From contig JAQISU010000181.1 in assembly GCA_029339505.1 (NCBI GenBank), positions 480,001 to 544,000 on the forward strand: a DNA stretch of 64,000 bases. Direction: 5' to 3'. The translations under genes were made by a program, and so were the position numbers. Every line of letters begins with the position of its first letter. Within the stretch, counting starts at the first letter, position 1. This stretch comes from Unio delphinus (Eukaryota; Mollusca; Bivalvia; Unionida; Unionidae). Shown piece by piece: positions 60,532 to 64,000 of this stretch. The notes under the pieces are model-generated. The model was given only the letters and a program-made list of their open reading frames with translations, had not been told where the DNA came from and made no database searches.

Positions 60532-60838
60532 TCAATACTGTTTGCCATTTAACGGATAGATCCTATTAACAACCGCGGTCACGGTATAAGCTTTTTCGTA
60601 ATACGGTTTGTCAATCCCAGTCAACATTCCTGGTTTGGAATCCTGACTCACAGTGACGGTTCTCTTATCTTTCAGGATGGGTTCAAATTTGTCGCGTATA
60701 ATACAATTTCCCGTTTCTGAGCGAATAATGAATTTGACTCTAAAAAAATACTTTTTTTCTGGTCAAGATGCGAGGTTATCACTGCGGTTCTTTCGTCATT
60801 CATGGTAGCATCAATGCCACCATCGATTCGAAATGTTG
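60532..60838 (-). pseudogene. Unknown virus-like ORF upstream of the polymerase/helicase gene
   Basis: The minus-strand codons read RIDGGIDATMNDERTAVITS, then after a 1-base shift YFFRVKFIIRSETGNCIIR ... VTVSQDSKPGMLTGIDKPYY ... VNRIYPLNGKQY and a stop at 60534-60532. The stop lies inside the start of the next gene (ATG 60548-60546), a 17-nt overlap typical of compact viral or Maverick-like genomes. The upstream part is cut by the LINE at 60850. I recognise no family. The mix of beta-type hydrophobics and charges gives no clear function. Confidence 0.45.
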
Positions 60839-60849
60839 ATCAGTAGTGA

Positions 60850-60850
60850 G

Positions 60851-60895
<45 letters not shown>

Positions 60896-62335
60896 TAATA
60901 ATAATAATAATAATGAGGACTTTGTATAGCGCCTTATGTTACGAAGCTCTAAGCGCTTTACACCATCAATAACAAGATGACTACAGTACAGAACAAATGA
61001 CAAAAACAATGAAATTGGAAAACATAAAAACGTTCTGAAAACATATAAGATACAAAACATGATTAGGTCGCTAAGTTTGTCCCTGCAGTCGAAACAGGTG
61101 AGTCTTAAGAGCACTCTTAAAAGGGACCACTGTGTCCTTGTATCTAATTTCAATGGACATTTCGTTCCATGTCACCGGGCCCTGGTGTGCAAACGAACGT
61201 TGTCCATATGACTTTGTTTTTACCTTCGGAACAATGAGTATACGATTATCAGAAGAAGAGCATAAGGATCTAGCTGGTGTATACACATGGGTGAGGCTGG
61301 ATAGGCATGTTGGACTGGAGTCTGTCAGTGAAACATAGCACAGAGAAGAAATTTTGTGTTTGATTCTTATGGAATTGATAGCCAATGTCTGGTACAGAGC
61401 AGTGGTGAGGTGTGCTCTGATCGAGGTACTCTATAAAGATCTGTGCAGCTGTGTTTTGAACTTTTTGAAGTTTCTGGAGTAAATATTGTGACGAACCAGA
61501 CAGAATTGAGTTACAATAGTCCAGTCTTTAAAGTATTAATGAACACACAAGTGTTTTAGTGGCATGAACTGAAAGATATTTACGAATGGAACTGATGCGT
61601 CTCAATTCAAGATGTGCAGCCTTGCATATGTTCATGACATGTTGGTGCAATGTGAGGGTACTGTCTAGAGTAACGCTTGGTTCCGTACTGACTGTGAGAA
61701 TTTAATGTTGGTGCTGCTGATATTTATTGTCTGAGGTAAAGGATATGAATGAGAAAGTCTTTGTGTTGTGATCAGAATAGCCTCAGTTTTATCATCATTC
61801 ATCTGCAGCTTGCTACCTGTCATCCATGATTTCACATCAGAAATGCACTTCTCTACTCCATGGATGGTAGCATCAACTTCAGTTGGGTGGCTAGACTTGT
61901 ATATTTAGGTGTCATCAGAATACAATTGGTCCAGCACTGGGTGATGATCTGTGACACTTGAGAACAGCTGAGTATACACCACAAAATACGTCAACTGGGC
62001 TGGAGTATATTCCATTTGCAGATACAATTTGTGTCCTGTTAACTAAGTAGGACTTGAACTACTGTAAGGCTATACTCTGAATGCCAAATACATGCTGGAG
62101 ACGGTGAAGTAATATATCATGGTCTATTGTGTCAAATGCTGCAGATAAATCCAGGATAGTGAGAACTGTAATCTTTCCACTATGCAAAGCAGAGAGAATG
62201 TCACTAAATACTTTCAGAAAAGTAGTTTCCGTACTGTGGCAAGGGCGATATGCAGACTGTACATTGCTAAAAAGACTGTTTGAATTCAAATGAGATACAA
62301 GTTGAGTTAGAACAACCTTAGCAGCAGAGAGGGTG
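60850..62335 (-). mobile_element. LINE (CR1/Jockey group), 5'-truncated
   Basis: Its 3' end abuts (TAA)n (60851-60914). The segment 62289-62059 encodes QSAYRPCHSTETTFLKVFSD, then LDLSAAFDTIDHDILLHRLQ (RT motif A). The segment 61385-61071 encodes a typical C-terminus (TKSYGQRSFAHQGPVTWNEM ... FKSALKTHLFRLQ). It is the same family as the LINE pieces in the array and at 20757-24322, but less truncated within RT and more diverged from the array copies. Confidence 0.85.
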
Positions 62336-62340
62336 AACAG

Positions 62341-62465
62341 ACCAAGTTTTCAAGCAAAAATAAAGCTTCTATGACCAAGTTTTCAAGCAAAAATAAAGCT
62401 TCTATGACCAAGTTTTCAAGGAAAAATAAAGTTTCTATGACCAAGTTTTCAAGCAAAAAGAAAAC
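62341..62465. repeat. 33-bp tandem repeat, about 4 units
   Basis: Unit ACCAAGTTTTCAAGCAAAAA + TAAAGCTTCTATG. The plus strand is open through it as an 11-residue basic repeat (TKFSSKNKASM) with a variant fourth unit, then stops. The tract CTGAAATTATTTCACAAAAA occurs twice just downstream (about 62554 and 62713). Confidence 0.85.
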
Positions 62466-62666
62466 TTCTACGGAAACCGAAAATATTTCACAAAAAAAGC
62501 TGCGACAATGATGGAGTCAAAGTTTCAAGCAAATATAAGGCTTCTACGAAAACTGAAATTATTTCACAAAAAAGGCTGCTTGTGAAATTACAAAGTAATT
62601 TCCAATCGAAGATTTTACAGAGTCTCCTTCAGACCAACTTTTGCTAGCAATTCATCAACAATGACG

Positions 62667-63080
62667 TCAATGTCGTTGTCGCAGCCCCGTTGCTGCTAAG
62701 GGGTTAAAATTAACTGAAATTATTTCACAAAAAAGGCTATATCGTGTCCGAGGATCGTGTATACTTATCGTTACAAATCCATGTGGGGTAGCTCGAGTAC
62801 CACTAAATAAATTTTGAAATCGATTATAATCCATATCGGAGCACCAAGTTTGCCAGATATTTCTGAGTGTATGTGTATCAACTCCGTTAAACATACGCAA
62901 TAGATTACAATTATCTCTGATGACCTTCGGGATCTGTGTGTACCGTTGAGTGACATATATCACGTCGGTGTTTTTATGGCGCCCTCGGGAAAATATCAAC
63001 GCGGGATTCTTTTGTTTGACATTACATCATCGTACACAACGAGATTGTTAACACATACATCCAAGTCTTCCACGGATGGC
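62667..63080 (-). pseudogene. A32-like (FtsK/HerA-type) DNA-packaging ATPase fragment
   Basis: The minus strand from about 63075 gives NNLVVYDDVMSNKR, a Walker B strand with acidic pair. After a 1-base frameshift, FSRGRHKNTDVIYVTQRYTQ, PKVIRDNCNLLRMFNG and HGFVTISIHDPRTRYSLF follow. The 'RGRH...viyvtQ.y..iPk.iRdN' pattern is the sensor/arginine region of A32-like packaging ATPases of large DNA viruses, adintoviruses and Maverick/Polinton elements, which pump genomes into capsids. The Walker A half would lie right of 63080, but a palindromic repeat begins there. This is a truncated, frameshifted relic. Confidence 0.65.
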
Positions 63081-63093
63081 CCCTAAACCGAAA

Positions 63094-63385
63094 TCGCAAG
63101 CTCTTAATGCAAGCTTGCGCAAACTGATATCCGCAAGCTAGTATTTAGAACCGTGCGGCAAGCTTGCGCAACCCAAACCAAAATTGCAAGCTTGCGCAAG
63201 CTAGTATTTGGAACCTTGCGGCAAGCTTGCGCAACCCAAACCAAAATTGCAAGCTTGCACAAGCTTATTTTTGCAAGCTTGTATTTGGAATTGCTGCAAA
63301 CCTATTTTTGCAAGCTTACTTTTGCAAGCTTGCGCAAGCTTATTTTTGCAAGCTTGCGCAACCCAAACCAAAATTGCAAGCTTAT
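63094..63385. repeat. Palindrome-rich tandem repeat (64-bp unit)
   Basis: The unit contains the perfect palindrome GCAAGCTTGCGCAAGCTTGC or parts of it, together with AACCCAAACCAAAATTGC and TAGTATTTGGAACCTTGCGG. Two full units start at 63158 and 63222, and fragments of the palindrome repeat to 63385. Open frames across it in all three plus frames are only a by-product of the repeat. Confidence 0.85.
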
Positions 63386-64000
63386 TTCATGCACTCAAGC
63401 CATTCCTATTTCCACACATTTTTAAAACCATTTTAAAGTTCATTCAAACTTTTTGTGTCCTGGTCTGTCAGTAACTCTTGAGTATAGATGCCATGTTTTG
63501 CAAATATAAAGCTAATGAACTTCAACTTTGTGGAAAAATCACAATTAAAATAACATTGAGCATTATAAAAGTAACAACAGTTTCAAACAAGTGCAGTACA
63601 TGATATCAATAGTTGATGCCCTGCGATCAATAGCACATTTATTGATAACTTCGTTGAAGCTAGCTTCAGTTAGACTGTTACTAGGGCTCTCCTCCTAATT
63701 CCTTTTTAGAATGTTTCAAAACAAAAGCATACGAGTTATCCTTTGTGATTTAATGTTTGGAAAACGTGTGCAAAATAACTCACCAGCAACACTAGTAACT
63801 GAAAGATAAAGGTTTATTTCTAAAAGAAATTTAATAAATATAATTTCGATCGAATTTTATTAAGGTTCTCTCTGGTATTTATATATGTCGCAAGTTCAGG
63901 CTGAGTTGTGTGTGATGAAGCAGGAATCTGATGCTTTTTAGCATTTTCGTGCGCATTCATGCCTAATAGCGAAATCACATTACACAATTTGCAAAACGTC
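63386..64000. other. No feature recognised
   Basis: AT-rich sequence without a supported exon, transposon end or RNA gene. A terminal exon of the CARD gene was looked for and not found. Confidence 0.4.

Larger units (their letters stand above)
53800..60548 (-). pseudogene. Virus-like polymerase/superfamily 1 helicase protein, split by an LTR retrotransposon
   Basis: Reading leftwards from ATG 60548, decayed codons give an N-terminal part with NCVAERIIEHFDKCVAW and, at about 60355, VAQLERILKFPITV. The gene is cut by the LTR element (55257-59877) and resumes with VILVDMVACYPGSFLG near 55170, resembling a family-B polymerase motif A ('D..s.YP'). Near 54470-54390 is SKLAYAYINLLSMINRFPET followed by VATDS. 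The helicase has Walker A GCGGSGKTT (about 54165), APTHRLTREM (motif Ia), a motif II region with a stop where Trp is expected before DEICT (about 53955), and MCGDHGQTPPF (motif III, about 53880). Frameshifts and stops abound, and the left end is truncated at the array edge. I recall similar fused proteins in Rhizophagus and in virus-like elements. The helicase call is firm and the polymerase call tentative. Confidence 0.6.

Noticed and set aside
63094..63385. Possible CRISPR-like array
   Set aside because: The host is eukaryotic, spacers are not unique and units contain nested palindromes of variable length. It is a simple tandem repeat.
63153..63474. Three overlapping plus-strand frames of about 90 residues
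   Set aside because: All three frames are open only because the palindromic 64-bp repeat lacks stops. They translate the same repeat three ways.
48354..64000. A terminal exon for the CARD gene
   Set aside because: I searched for a phase-1 exon with good splice sites and death-fold or other domain content and found none. Transposon and virus-like sequence fill the space.

Overview
The window is AT-rich eukaryotic DNA with introns, microsatellites, tRNA-derived SINEs, LINEs and several classes of DNA transposon. The LINE and SINE types (an I/Nimb-like LINE ending in a CAAA-type tail; a tRNA-SINE with a conserved central block and an AAC tail) suggest a lophotrochozoan, probably a mollusc and perhaps a bivalve. 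That is inference; no species marker is present.

The backbone is one plus-strand, multi-exon gene entering from the left edge. Candidate exons are 1-293, 4968-5015, 19734-19769, 20150-20357 and 24380-24570, followed by four near-identical 324-nt exons at 27562, 34427, 41233 and 48030. Every junction agrees in splice phase. The 324-nt exon starts and ends in phase 1, has no stop in any copy, and encodes a clear CARD domain. Exons 20150-20357 and 24380-24570 together look like a second CARD-like death fold. The locus is therefore best read as an innate-immunity or cell-death adaptor or receptor gene whose CARD exon has been multiplied in frame.

The multiplication is a tandem array (about 24997-53798) of 6.5-6.8 kb units. 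It holds five copies of a roughly 2 kb pogo-like element, alternating with four copies of a segment that carries the CARD exon, a LINE piece and a SINE piece. This element-segment-element layout is what unequal crossing-over between flanking repeats produces. Variant sites also alternate, showing a later duplication of a 13.6-kb dimer.

The introns are full of nested transposons. A PHD + OTU + MULE-type transposon with TIRs of about 180 bp (6212-14936) contains a hAT element (6525-10449). A Tigger-like element lies at 15005-17053. A 2.7-kb element with perfect 14-bp TIRs (20895-23583) splits a LINE. A TA-flanked MITE lies at 24775-24961.

Right of the array, from 53.8 to 63.1 kb, are decayed minus-strand genes of a DNA-virus-like or Maverick-like element: a polymerase-like/superfamily 1 helicase protein, an unknown ORF, and an A32-like packaging ATPase. 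This element is split by a Ty3/gypsy LTR retrotransposon (55257-59877, 5-bp target duplication TCAGC) and by a LINE (about 60850-62335). A palindromic 64-bp repeat lies at 63094-63385. No rRNA, true tRNA gene, CRISPR array or complete gene was found.
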